Source of the DNA: Lentimicrobiaceae bacterium
GTDB lineage: Bacteria; Bacteroidota; Bacteroidia; Bacteroidales; SKPS01
Length of the DNA stretch: 9,756 bases
NCBI GenBank assembly: GCA_007119395.1
Contig: SKPS01000257.1
Span: forward strand, 1 to 9,756
Reading direction: 5' to 3'
Position 1 is the stretch's first letter; each line of letters starts with the position of its first letter. The notes beneath the pieces are model-generated. The model worked only from the letters and a program-made list of their open reading frames with translations. It did not search any database and had not been told where the DNA came from. Position numbers and translations under genes: made by a program. This document shows, in pieces, positions 1-7,316 of the stretch.

Positions 1-10
1 ATTATTGATG

Positions 11-50
11 AAAAAATGGAGGATACCATATATATAAGATATCCTCCATC
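11..50 (-). terminator. Intrinsic terminator of ppdK
   Basis: A perfect 10-bp inverted repeat (ATGGAGGATA at 16-25, TATCCTCCAT at 40-49) encloses a 14-base AT-rich loop. Read on the minus strand, the stem is followed at once by six T (complement of the A run at 11-16), the classic layout of a rho-independent terminator. It lies 43 bases beyond the ppdK stop, with no other gene between. On the plus strand no T run follows the stem, so it should work mainly in the ppdK direction. Confidence 0.85.
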
Positions 51-92
51 GCTTTCATCCATCAGAGGAAGCAGGTTGCCTCTCTCTGTGGT

Positions 93-2825
93 TTATTTGT
101 TTCTGTTCCCTTTGATAGCGGCTTGTGCAGCTGCCAAACGGGCAATCGGCACACGGTAGGGTGAGCAGCTAACGTAGGTGAGTCCAGTTTCATAACAGAA
201 TTCCACAGACTTGGGATCTCCACCTTGCTCTCCACAGATACCCACCTTGAGGTCAGGACGGGTTGCACGCCCTTTTTCAACAGCCATTTCAACCAGTTGG
301 CCAACACCTGTCAGATCGATTGTCTGGAACGGATCGGCCATGAGCATTTTCCCGTCGAGGTAGTCGTTCATGAAACCTCCAATGTCATCACGACTAAAGC
401 CAAAGGTCATTTGTGTTAAGTCGTTGGTTCCAAACGAGAAGAAATCGGTTGAACGTGCGATCTGATCGGCCAGAAGACAAGCCCTGGGGATTTCGATCAT
501 GGTGCCATATTTAAAGTCTATTGACGCTACGCCCATCTCTTTACACACTTGCTGGTGCACTTTGTCGACAATCTTACGAGTGAACTCCAGTTCAGAGAGG
601 TCGCATGTTACGGGCACCATGATTTCCGGAATGGGTTGCTTTTTCTCCTTCAGGAGCTCTACGGTGGCTTCGAAGATGGCTTTCACCTGCATTTCGGTAA
701 TTTCCGGATAGGTAACACCCAGGCGTACGCCACGATGACCCATCATCGGGTTTGATTCGTGCAGGATTTCACCCCTTTTGGCTACCACCTCAGCGGATAC
801 ACCAAGTGCTTCAGCCAGCTCAGCCTGCTTCTCGGCACTTTGAGGTACAAACTCATGCAGTGGTGGATCCAGCAAACGGAACGTCACCGGCAGTCCATCC
901 ATGGCAAGCAGTGTGTCTTTGATGTCTTTTTTAACAAACGGGAACAGCTCGTCAAGGGCACTCCTTCTCTCTTCAGCGGTATTGCTGAGGATCATTTTTC
1001 TCAGGAGGAACAGAGGCTGGTCAGAACCCTCTCCGTAGAACATATGCTCTGTACGGAATAGGCCAATCCCTTCGGCACCAAACTCACGGGCAACTTTTGA
1101 ATCGGCCGGTGTATCTGCATTGGTGCGCACACCCATGGTGCGGTACTTGTCAACCATGGTCATAAAGGTTTTAAAGCGTGGGTTTTCAGTAGCATCCATC
1201 AGCTTCAACTCACCTTTATATACATGACCTTTTGTGCCATTCAAGGTCAGCAAATCACCCTCTTTGATCACCATGTCGGATCCCTCAATATGGGCCTCTT
1301 TGGCATGCTCATCAACGTGCAATTTGCCGGCTCCAACCACACAACACTTGCCCCATCCACGGGCAACCAACGCCGCATGTGAAGTCATACCACCCCTTGA
1401 AGTGAGAATACCTGCCGCAGCACGCATCCCTTCTACATCCTCAGGATTGGTCTCTTCTCGCAACAAGAGAACTGTCTCTCCTTTACGATTCCACTTCACA
1501 GCATCTTCTGCCGTAAAGACCACCTTGCCAACAGCCGCTCCCGGACCTGCCGGCAATCCTTTCACGATCGGAACAGCATCCTTTTCCGCTTCAGGATCGC
1601 AAATGGGGTGTAACATCTCATCCAACTGGGAAGGATCAACACGCAAAATAGCAGTGGGCTCGTCAATCAAACCCTCTGAAAGCATGTCCATCGCCATATT
1701 CAATGCTGCAGTGCCTGTCCGCTTTCCGGCACGACACTGGAGCATGTACAACTTCCCTTCCTGGATGGTGAACTCAATGTCGAGCATATCCGTAAAGCTC
1801 TTCTCCAGGTTCACCCTGATGGCATCCAGCTCTTCGTATATCGGAGGCATCAACTCCTGCATAGAGGGAAGATGCTTGTTTTTCTCGTTGCGTGTATCGT
1901 CATTCAGAGGATTGGGTGTACGGATACCCGCTACCACATCCTCTCCCTGGGCATTCACAAGCCACTCACCGTAGAAAATATTGTCGCCCGTAGCAGGGTT
2001 ACGTGTGAAAGCAACACCGGTAGCTGATGAATCGCCCATGTTGCCAAATACCATCGCCTGAATGTTTACTGCAGTACCCCATTCGTCGGGAATGCCTTCA
2101 ATACGACGGTAGGAAACCGCTTTCTTTCCGTTCCAGCTTTTGAAAACGGCCAGAATACTCCCTTCAAGTTGCTGTTTGGCATCATCAGGAAATGGCTTGC
2201 CAAGCACCTCATGAACACGCGTTTTAAAAGCCTCTGCCAGCTCTTTCAGGTCATCGGCAGTAAGGTCTGTGTCTAACGCAACACCCTTCTGCTTCTTGAA
2301 CTTGTCAAGCATGTCGTCTAACTGCTTGCGGATCCCTTTCCCTTCAGGTAACTCAACGCCTTCGGCTTTCTCCATCACCACATCAGCATACATCATAATA
2401 AGCCTGCGGTAGGAATCATATACAAATCTGGGGTTATTGGTCTTCTTGATCAAACCCGGAATCGTTGCAGAGCAAAGCCCGATGTTTAATACCGTGTCCA
2501 TCATACCGGGCATTGAGGCTCTTGCACCCGAACGGGCCGACATCAGGAGAGGGTTCACAGGGTCACCATACAGCATACCCATGTCAGCTTCAACCTTCTT
2601 CATCCCTTCCCATACCTCTTTGAGCAGTGATGCAGGAGCAACACATCCGTTCGCATAATAATCGGTACACGCTTCTGTGGTAACCGTTAAACCGGCAGGC
2701 ACAGGTAATCCCAAATTGACCATCTCAGCCAGATTGGCACCTTTGCCGCCCAAAAGGTTCTTCATGGTAGCTTCCCCTTCGGCTTTCTCGCCACCAAAAT
2801 AATAAACATACTTCTTGTGATCCAT
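93..2825 (-). CDS. ppdK: Pyruvate, phosphate dikinase
   Basis: A 910-residue enzyme that interconverts pyruvate, ATP and phosphate with phosphoenolpyruvate, AMP and pyrophosphate in the cytoplasm. In anaerobes it can run toward pyruvate (pyrophosphate-linked glycolysis) or toward PEP. Visible domains: N-terminal ATP-grasp nucleotide-binding region (about 20-370; GGKGANLAEM at 26-35, SARSGARASMPGMMD at 96-110); phosphohistidine swivel domain (about 420-530) with RGGMTSHAALVARG at 477-490, His483 being the phospho-carrier and Thr481 the position phosphorylated by regulatory proteins in plants and some bacteria; C-terminal PEP/pyruvate TIM barrel (about 545-905) with GLFRTEHMF (588-596), NPMMGHRGVRLG (692-703), FSFGTNDLTQ (796-805) and GICGEQGGD (862-870, catalytic Cys864). 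All key residues are present and the length is normal for the phylum (about 875 in clostridia, slightly longer here). The start ATG at 2825 has no Shine-Dalgarno but lies about 56 bases from an inferred transcription start. The gene looks monocistronic: own promoter, own terminator. Confidence 0.98.
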   Translation of the reverse strand: MDHKKYVYYFGGEKAEGEATMKNLLGGKGANLAEMVNLGLPVPAGLTVTTEACTDYYANGCVAPASLLKEVWEGMKKVEADMGMLYGDPVNPLLMSARSGARASMPGMMDTVLNIGLCSATIPGLIKKTNNPRFVYDSYRRLIMMYADVVMEKAEGVELPEGKGIRKQLDDMLDKFKKQKGVALDTDLTADDLKELAEAFKTRVHEVLGKPFPDDAKQQLEGSILAVFKSWNGKKAVSYRRIEGIPDEWGTAVNIQAMVFGNMGDSSATGVAFTRNPATGDNIFYGEWLVNAQGEDVVAGIRTPNPLNDDTRNEKNKHLPSMQELMPPIYEELDAIRVNLEKSFTDMLDIEFTIQEGKLYMLQCRAGKRTGTAALNMAMDMLSEGLIDEPTAILRVDPSQLDEMLHPICDPEAEKDAVPIVKGLPAGPGAAVGKVVFTAEDAVKWNRKGETVLLLREETNPEDVEGMRAAAGILTSRGGMTSHAALVARGWGKCCVVGAGKLHVDEHAKEAHIEGSDMVIKEGDLLTLNGTKGHVYKGELKLMDATENPRFKTFMTMVDKYRTMGVRTNADTPADSKVAREFGAEGIGLFRTEHMFYGEGSDQPLFLLRKMILSNTAEERRSALDELFPFVKKDIKDTLLAMDGLPVTFRLLDPPLHEFVPQSAEKQAELAEALGVSAEVVAKRGEILHESNPMMGHRGVRLGVTYPEITEMQVKAIFEATVELLKEKKQPIPEIMVPVTCDLSELEFTRKIVDKVHQQVCKEMGVASIDFKYGTMIEIPRACLLADQIARSTDFFSFGTNDLTQMTFGFSRDDIGGFMNDYLDGKMLMADPFQTIDLTGVGQLVEMAVEKGRATRPDLKVGICGEQGGDPKSVEFCYETGLTYVSCSPYRVPIARLAAAQAAIKGNRNK

Positions 2826-2886
2826 AGTTTTTGATATTGTTTGTGTTGATAATCAGTGCTATAAAAGAATTATCGAATTTTCGTGT

Positions 2887-2920
2887 GCAAAGATATGGAA
2901 TTATCCGCTTATTCAGCCAA
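2887..2920 (-). promoter_or_regulatory. Promoter for ppdK (Bacteroidota type)
   Basis: On the minus strand TATCTTTGC (2887-2895) fits the Bacteroidota -7 consensus TAnnTTTGC exactly. A TTG (2918-2920) stands 22 bases upstream of it as a -33 box, slightly longer than the usual 19-21 spacing. The predicted start near 2881 would give a leader of roughly 55 bases before ppdK. The call rests on consensus matching only. Confidence 0.6.
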
Positions 2921-2936
2921 TGTTTCAACAAACCCC

Positions 2937-2968
2937 ATTGCCATCTGAAAAATCGGTATTACTTTTGC
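2937..2968 (+). promoter_or_regulatory. Promoter for speA (Bacteroidota type)
   Basis: ATTG (2937-2940) as the -33 box is followed after 19 bases by TACTTTTGC (2960-2968), an exact TAnnTTTGC -7 element. Predicted transcription starts near 2974, about 46 bases before the ATG at 3020. This places the promoter inside the longer open frame that begins at 2831 and so argues for the 3020 start. It is divergent from the ppdK promoter; the two -7 elements are about 64 bases apart. Confidence 0.72.
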
Positions 2969-2991
2969 CGGGAATTAGCAAACATACACGG

Positions 2992-3007
2992 TATTAACCT
3001 ATTAACC
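2992..3007 (+). repeat. 8-bp tandem direct repeat in the speA leader
   Basis: TATTAACC occurs twice back to back (2992-2999 and 3000-3007), downstream of the predicted speA transcription start and 12 bases before its ATG. It could be a protein or RNA regulator site, or chance. No function is known to me. Confidence 0.5.
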
Positions 3008-3019
3008 GATCACAACAAG

Positions 3020-4918
3020 ATGAGAAAATGGCGTGTTGAAGACTCTGCTGAGCTGTACAACATTCAAGGATGGGGCGTTAGCTATTTTTCTGTCAATGAA
3101 AATGGCAACGTTGAGGTTTCACCCCGTAAGGATGGTGCAAAAGTAGACTTACACGAGTTGGTTCAGGAGTTACAGATGCGTGACGTATCAACGCCGGTAC
3201 TGGTCCGGTTTCCTGATATACTGGTTAACAGGATTGCCAAGATGGTTGAATGCTTTCAAAAGGCGGCTGAAGAGTACGAGTACAAAGGGCAAAGCCACAT
3301 TGTATACCCCATTAAGGTGAACCAGATGCGCCCCGTGGTGGAAGAAATTGTGAAGCATGGTCGCCAATACAACATTGGCCTTGAAGCTGGATCCAAGCCT
3401 GAACTGCACGCCATTATTGCCGTGCATACCGACAACAACTCAATGATCATCTGCAATGGCTACAAAGATGATGACTACATTGAGATGGCGCTGTTGGCAC
3501 AAAAAATGGGCCGACGAATTTTCCTCGTGGTGGAGAAACCCAATGAGCTGAAACTGATCGCAGACATCAGCCGCAGACTTAAAGTCAAACCCAACCTGGG
3601 CATTCGCATCAAGCTGGCCAGTTCAGGTAGCGGCAAATGGTCCGAGTCAGGCGGGGAAGCCAGCAAGTTTGGCCTTTCGTCAAGCGAACTCATTGATGCA
3701 TTTGACTTTCTCGAAGAGAATGATATGGCAGAGTGCCTGAAACTAATCCACTTCCATATAGGGAGCCAGATCACCAAAATACGGTACATTAAAAACGCAC
3801 TGAAAGAGGCGTCTCAGTTCTATGTGCAGATGCACAAAAGGGGATTCCCGGTTGAGTATGTGGATATTGGCGGTGGATTGGGTGTGGATTATGACGGCAC
3901 CCGATCCTCAATGAGTGAGAGCAGCGTCAACTACAGTATTCAGGAGTATGTAAATGATGCCGTTTATTCCATGGTGGATGTAAGTGGCAAAAACGAAATA
4001 CCACACCCCAATATCATTACTGAATCGGGGCGCTCACTGACAGCACACCACTCTGTGCTGATCTTTGAAGTGCTGGAAACAGTTACCGCACCAAGGTGGC
4101 GTGACGATGATGAGGTGCTGGAAGAGGATCATGACCTGGTCAAAGACATGCATGAGCTGTGGGAAAGTCTCAACCAACCCCGAATGCTTGAAACCTGGCA
4201 TGATATTCAGCATATGCGCGAAGAAGCTCTCGAACTCTTTAGCCTCGGGATGCTGGACCTCAGTACCCGGGCCAAAGTGGAGCGACTGTTCTGGAGCATC
4301 GCTCATGATATCCATCTCCTGACCCAAAGCAGCAAACACATCCCCGATGAACTGCGGCAACTGCCCAAGCTGTTGTCCGATAAATTCTTCTGCAACTTCT
4401 CCCTCTTTCAGTCGCTGCCCGACTCGTGGGCCATTGACCAAATATTCCCCATCCTGCCTCTGCAACGCCTCAACGAAAAACCAGTCCGTTCAGCTACACT
4501 CCACGACATTACCTGTGACTCCGATGGGAAGATTGATAACTTCATCTCGGCCAGAAACATCTCTTACCAGTTGCCCGTTCAGCCAATGAAACCCAATGAA
4601 CCCTTCTATATTGGCGTGTTTTTGGTGGGTGCCTACCAAGAGATACTGGGTGACCTGCACAACCTGTTCGGTGACACCAATGTGGTGCACGTTTCTGTTA
4701 ACGGTGAAACCTATGAAATTGACCAGGTATACGATGGCGAAACTGTGGCCGATGTGCTGGAGTATGTTCAATATGATGCCAAACAGATGGTGAGAAACGT
4801 TGAGCGATGGGTCACTGCCTCGGTGAAGACCGGGCGTATCTCCGCTGCCGAAGGGAAGGAGTTTCTCAGCAATTACAGATCGGGGCTCTACGGATATACA
4901 TACCTGGAGTCTAAGTAA
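3020..4918 (+). CDS. speA: Biosynthetic arginine decarboxylase
   Basis: A PLP-dependent enzyme that converts arginine to agmatine and CO2, the first step of the agmatine route to putrescine and spermidine. The 632-residue product is the usual size of the SpeA family (fold III, alanine-racemase-like). Visible: PLP-binding TIM barrel (about 60-345) with YPIKVNQ (96-102; Lys99 should form the Schiff base), HFHIGSQ (244-250), the glycine loop GGGLGVDYDG (284-293) and ESGR (335-338); a charged helical insert (about 360-455) typical of bacterial biosynthetic forms; and a C-terminal domain with TCDSDG (498-503, Cys499 and Asp500 expected at the active site of the partner subunit) and GAYQEILGDLHNLFGD (537-552). 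The frame is open upstream to an ATG at 2831, but those 63 codons cross the promoter and read as non-conserved, so I start at 3020. The end overlaps the opposing gene by 8 bases. No other polyamine gene is in the window. Confidence 0.97.
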   Translation: MRKWRVEDSAELYNIQGWGVSYFSVNENGNVEVSPRKDGAKVDLHELVQELQMRDVSTPVLVRFPDILVNRIAKMVECFQKAAEEYEYKGQSHIVYPIKVNQMRPVVEEIVKHGRQYNIGLEAGSKPELHAIIAVHTDNNSMIICNGYKDDDYIEMALLAQKMGRRIFLVVEKPNELKLIADISRRLKVKPNLGIRIKLASSGSGKWSESGGEASKFGLSSSELIDAFDFLEENDMAECLKLIHFHIGSQITKIRYIKNALKEASQFYVQMHKRGFPVEYVDIGGGLGVDYDGTRSSMSESSVNYSIQEYVNDAVYSMVDVSGKNEIPHPNIITESGRSLTAHHSVLIFEVLETVTAPRWRDDDEVLEEDHDLVKDMHELWESLNQPRMLETWHDIQHMREEALELFSLGMLDLSTRAKVERLFWSIAHDIHLLTQSSKHIPDELRQLPKLLSDKFFCNFSLFQSLPDSWAIDQIFPILPLQRLNEKPVRSATLHDITCDSDGKIDNFISARNISYQLPVQPMKPNEPFYIGVFLVGAYQEILGDLHNLFGDTNVVHVSVNGETYEIDQVYDGETVADVLEYVQYDAKQMVRNVERWVTASVKTGRISAAEGKEFLSNYRSGLYGYTYLESK

Positions 4919-6173
4919 CCTTCCGCTTCCGTAATACGAACACCATGATTAATAACAACATAAGTAACCCGTGGGACACCATGGTGGTGAACAGGTACGC
5001 ATTCTGCATGTGAAAAACTACCATAAAGGTAAGTCCGAAAAAGGCGGGATGGAGCGACAAGCCATCAATAAATTGAAAAATAGCCGTCGCAATCAAAATA
5101 TACAACACCACTCCTGGATATCCGAAGTTCATAAAACCATCACCGATCAACCCGGTGTTACAGCTCATTTCCGGTGTATCAAAGTAGTGCTCTCCCAACA
5201 GAAAGGGTGGGGGAGAAGCGTAAGGATATTCAGTAAAGATGCCTAAAAACGAGTGCGATAAATACACTGGGTTTCCGTCGAAAAACTCAAAATAGAGATG
5301 GGTTAAATGGGCCTGTGTAAAGAGGCTGCGCCGTATCAACAGACTTTCCGGCATAATGATGCCGAAATAACTTAACGCAATAACGATGATGAATGCGCCA
5401 ACCAGCAAAGCCAGGAACCAGGTCATTTGCCGGTGGTGGTTTTTCCAGAATGCAAAGAACAACAGCGGAATCAATGCAATCAGCATCGATTTGTGGGGTG
5501 TGAGAAAAAACAGGTATCCGATGAAGAGTATTGCCAATGCTGTGATCCAGTAACGTTTGATAATCAAACCCAGTAGCAGCATGGCCGGAAGTACCGCCTT
5601 GCTCAATTGTCCCAGAATGTACATTACATGGGTGGGAATGGTGTGCCTGATCCCGGTGCGTACATCATACAGGTCGGTAGGTTCAGACAGCAGCACCCTC
5701 CCCGGAAGTTGCAAACGGAAATGCCACACGACCGGAAGCATCAACAAGGCTGTTAGTATAAGGAGCAACAGAACAGAGTGTTTGCGGTTAAGCGGAGGGA
5801 TCAGCTCCCCTGATGGTATCATGGAGAAGCTGGTTCTGAGTACCACCACAAACAGCGTAAGGGCAGCAGGGATCGCAGGGTTGGTGGGCATAAAGATATG
5901 CAGCACCATATTGGGAAAGAGCATTAACACCACAAACAACATAGAGGTATTGTGAAGGTAAGGGGAGGGATTTTGCCAGAAGATGGAAGCCATCACAAAC
6001 GCTCCGAGCAAAACAACATAAAGCAGCCTTCCAACATCCGGCTCCGATATAAAGTGAAGGTGTGCGAAATGGACAGTCACAAACGAGTGGTAACGATACA
6101 CCAACAATAAAAACAGCAACAGGAGCAACAGGAGATGCACCCATCGGTGGTCGTTAAGCAGGCGAATTGGCAT
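4911..6173 (-). CDS. Multi-pass membrane protein, O-antigen/oligosaccharide polymerase-like (Wzy-like)
   Basis: A 420-residue very hydrophobic protein with about 11-12 predicted membrane segments (roughly 11-28, 48-66, 78-96, 100-113, 133-150, 185-204, 207-224, 227-242, 250-272, 352-372, 375-393, 398-414) and one large soluble loop (about 273-350). The end of the loop, NTGLIGDGFMNFGYPG (339-354), and the segment TPHKSMLIALIPLLFF (225-240) resemble oligosaccharide repeat-unit polymerases, which join lipid-linked glycan units at the outer face of the inner membrane. This is pattern recognition in a family of very low sequence conservation; an O-antigen ligase or unrelated membrane protein is possible. 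Start: the ATG at 6173 has AGGA 8 bases upstream (complement of 6182-6185) and sits below a -7 element. The ATG at 6200 is nearly at the predicted transcription start, and the frame is open back to 6317 into the divergent gene. TM1 is almost pure leucine. The stop overlaps the speA stop region. Confidence 0.72.
   Translation of the reverse strand: MPIRLLNDHRWVHLLLLLLLFLLLVYRYHSFVTVHFAHLHFISEPDVGRLLYVVLLGAFVMASIFWQNPSPYLHNTSMLFVVLMLFPNMVLHIFMPTNPAIPAALTLFVVVLRTSFSMIPSGELIPPLNRKHSVLLLLILTALLMLPVVWHFRLQLPGRVLLSEPTDLYDVRTGIRHTIPTHVMYILGQLSKAVLPAMLLLGLIIKRYWITALAILFIGYLFFLTPHKSMLIALIPLLFFAFWKNHHRQMTWFLALLVGAFIIVIALSYFGIIMPESLLIRRSLFTQAHLTHLYFEFFDGNPVYLSHSFLGIFTEYPYASPPPFLLGEHYFDTPEMSCNTGLIGDGFMNFGYPGVVLYILIATAIFQFIDGLSLHPAFFGLTFMVVFHMQNAYLFTTMVSHGLLMLLLIMVFVLRKRKVT
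6116..6133 (-). repeat. 9-bp tandem repeat in the poly-Leu TM1 of the polymerase-like gene
   Basis: GCAACAGGA (plus-strand reading) occurs twice in a row within the stretch coding the leucine-rich first membrane segment. Gain or loss of one unit would change the segment by three residues without shifting the frame. Confidence 0.55.
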
Positions 6174-6202
6174 TGGCAATATCCTGAAATTTGAAAGCAT
6201 GT

Positions 6203-6211
6203 GCAAAACTA
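6203..6211 (-). promoter_or_regulatory. Candidate -7 element for the polymerase-like gene
   Basis: The minus strand reads TAGTTTTGC, an exact TAnnTTTGC match. I see no good TTG at the -33 distance, so it may be weak or need an activator. It would start transcription near 6197, about 25 bases above the ATG at 6173, and this supports that start over the one at 6200. Confidence 0.42.
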
Positions 6212-6223
6212 CACCATTTTTGG

Positions 6224-6256
6224 TTGTTTCGCTACACGACTGTTTTATACTTTTGC
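6224..6256 (+). promoter_or_regulatory. Promoter for the glycosyltransferase gene
   Basis: TTG (6224-6226) is followed after 21 bases by TACTTTTGC (6248-6256), an exact Bacteroidota -7 element. Predicted start is near 6262, about 33 bases before the ATG at 6295. It is divergent from the -7 element of the membrane-protein gene; the two -7 boxes are only 36 bases apart, so the two promoter regions overlap. Confidence 0.65.
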
Positions 6257-6294
6257 CACGGATTGAATTTGTACACTGAACAACAGCATGCAAT

Positions 6295-7293
6295 ATGGGT
6301 ACTGAGCAGATGCACATAGTGATTGTTTATCCGGGCAAGATACCGGTATATAAATATGGAGGTACGGGTCGTGATATCTGGTATGAGGGGCAGGAGTTGA
6401 CCGGAATGGGGCACCGTGTAACCTATTTAACGGGTGCCGGATCGCACTCCCCTTTCGCCGATGTGAAGGTGTACAACCCCGTGGTGCCTGTGCAGGATCA
6501 GTTACCCGATGGGGTAGATGTGGTGCATTTTCATTTCACACCCCGGGAACCGGTTAAGGTGCCTTATATGGTAACCATTCATGGCAACCCTGGCTTTGGC
6601 GAGGAGATCGATATCAATACTGTGTTCGTATCAAAGGACCATGCCAGAAGGTATGGGTCTGAAATGTTCGTATATAATGGTATGGATTGGGATGATTACG
6701 GTGCCGTTGACCTGAATGGCAGGCGAACACATTTTCACTTTTTGGGGAATGCTGCATGGCGTGTAAAGAATCTCAGGGGCGCTATTCAGGTAACACGGAT
6801 GGCCAGGGAGCAACTCGTGGTGCTGGGTGGCAACAGGCTGAACTTCCGGATGGGCTTTCGGTTTACACCTGACCGGCATGTGCGGTTCAAAGGGTTTGTA
6901 GGTGGTGAGAAAAAATTTGGCGCCATGCGCTACTCAAAAGGATTGTTGTTCCCCGTATTGTGGGAAGAACCGATGGGCCTCGCCATCATCGAAAGCCTCT
7001 ATTTCGGCGCTCCGGTGTTTGGCACCCCTTATGGCTCTCTGCCGGAGCTGGTGCCTGCCGACGCAGGATTCCTCTCTAACAGCGCTTCATCCCTGGCAGA
7101 AGCCATTACACAAGCCGATCACTACAACCCAACCTGGTGCCACCAATACGCCACAGATTGCTTCAATGCACGTGTTATGACAGAAAACTACGTGAAACTG
7201 TTCGAAAAAGTGATCCGCGGAGAAAAACTCAACCCGGTGATACCTTCCAGATTATTGCCCCCGGATAAGGATCGTTTCCCATGGTACGATTAA
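6295..7293 (+). CDS. GT-B fold glycosyltransferase, GT4-like
   Basis: A 332-residue soluble protein, somewhat short for family 4 glycosyltransferases. It probably moves a sugar from a nucleotide donor to an acceptor lipid or glycan on the cytoplasmic side of the inner membrane. The N-terminal Rossmann domain begins MHIVIVYPGK (6-15) and has the acceptor-side glycine motif YGGTGRDIW (21-29). The C-terminal domain has the GT4 signature EEPMGLAIIESLYFGAPV (224-241), in which Glu225 and Glu233 form the E-x7-E pair that holds the donor, followed by GTPYGSLPELV (243-253). THFHFLGNAAWRVKN (145-159) is the usual start of the second domain. Start is uncertain: ATG at 6295 or at 6310 (Met6, directly before the first strand); neither has a clear Shine-Dalgarno. 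Donor and acceptor cannot be read from sequence. The neighbouring polymerase-like gene suggests envelope glycan synthesis. It stops 64 bases before lgt, which has its own promoter. Confidence 0.88.
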   Translation: MGTEQMHIVIVYPGKIPVYKYGGTGRDIWYEGQELTGMGHRVTYLTGAGSHSPFADVKVYNPVVPVQDQLPDGVDVVHFHFTPREPVKVPYMVTIHGNPGFGEEIDINTVFVSKDHARRYGSEMFVYNGMDWDDYGAVDLNGRRTHFHFLGNAAWRVKNLRGAIQVTRMAREQLVVLGGNRLNFRMGFRFTPDRHVRFKGFVGGEKKFGAMRYSKGLLFPVLWEEPMGLAIIESLYFGAPVFGTPYGSLPELVPADAGFLSNSASSLAEAITQADHYNPTWCHQYATDCFNARVMTENYVKLFEKVIRGEKLNPVIPSRLLPPDKDRFPWYD

Positions 7294-7298
7294 ACCCC

Positions 7299-7316
7299 TG
7301 AACCTTGTCAGGTTCA
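7299..7316. repeat. 7-bp inverted repeat over the -33 box of the lgt promoter
   Basis: TGAACCT (7299-7305) pairs perfectly with AGGTTCA (7310-7316) around a 4-base loop. It starts 6 bases after the glycosyltransferase stop. No T run follows on either strand, so a rho-independent terminator is unlikely. Its right half and loop contain or abut the TTG used as the -33 box of the next promoter, so an operator role is possible; a dispersed genomic repeat is another option. Confidence 0.5.

Noticed and set aside
1234..1974. A 246-codon open frame on the plus strand, antisense to ppdK
   Set aside because: It lies wholly within the well-supported ppdK gene, its product is Ser/Pro-rich without any domain I recognise, and it has no promoter or start context. 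It is a codon-bias shadow.
2831..3019. An upstream 63-codon extension of speA
   Set aside because: It crosses the inferred promoters of both speA and ppdK and makes the protein longer than the family norm.
4034..4465. A 143-codon minus-strand frame within speA
   Set aside because: It is wholly antisense to conserved SpeA coding sequence, and the product resembles no family known to me.
5788..6144. A 118-codon minus-strand frame within the polymerase-like gene
   Set aside because: It is an alternative frame of a hydrophobic-coding region and shows no family resemblance or start signal.
6174..6317. An N-terminal extension of the polymerase-like protein to 468 residues
   Set aside because: It overlaps the divergent glycosyltransferase start and promoter, contains several Cys and polar residues unlike the rest of the protein, and lies upstream of the predicted transcription start.
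7299..7316. The hairpin after the glycosyltransferase as a rho-independent terminator
   Set aside because: The stem is only 7 bp and no T run follows on either strand; it is better described as an inverted repeat over the lgt promoter.
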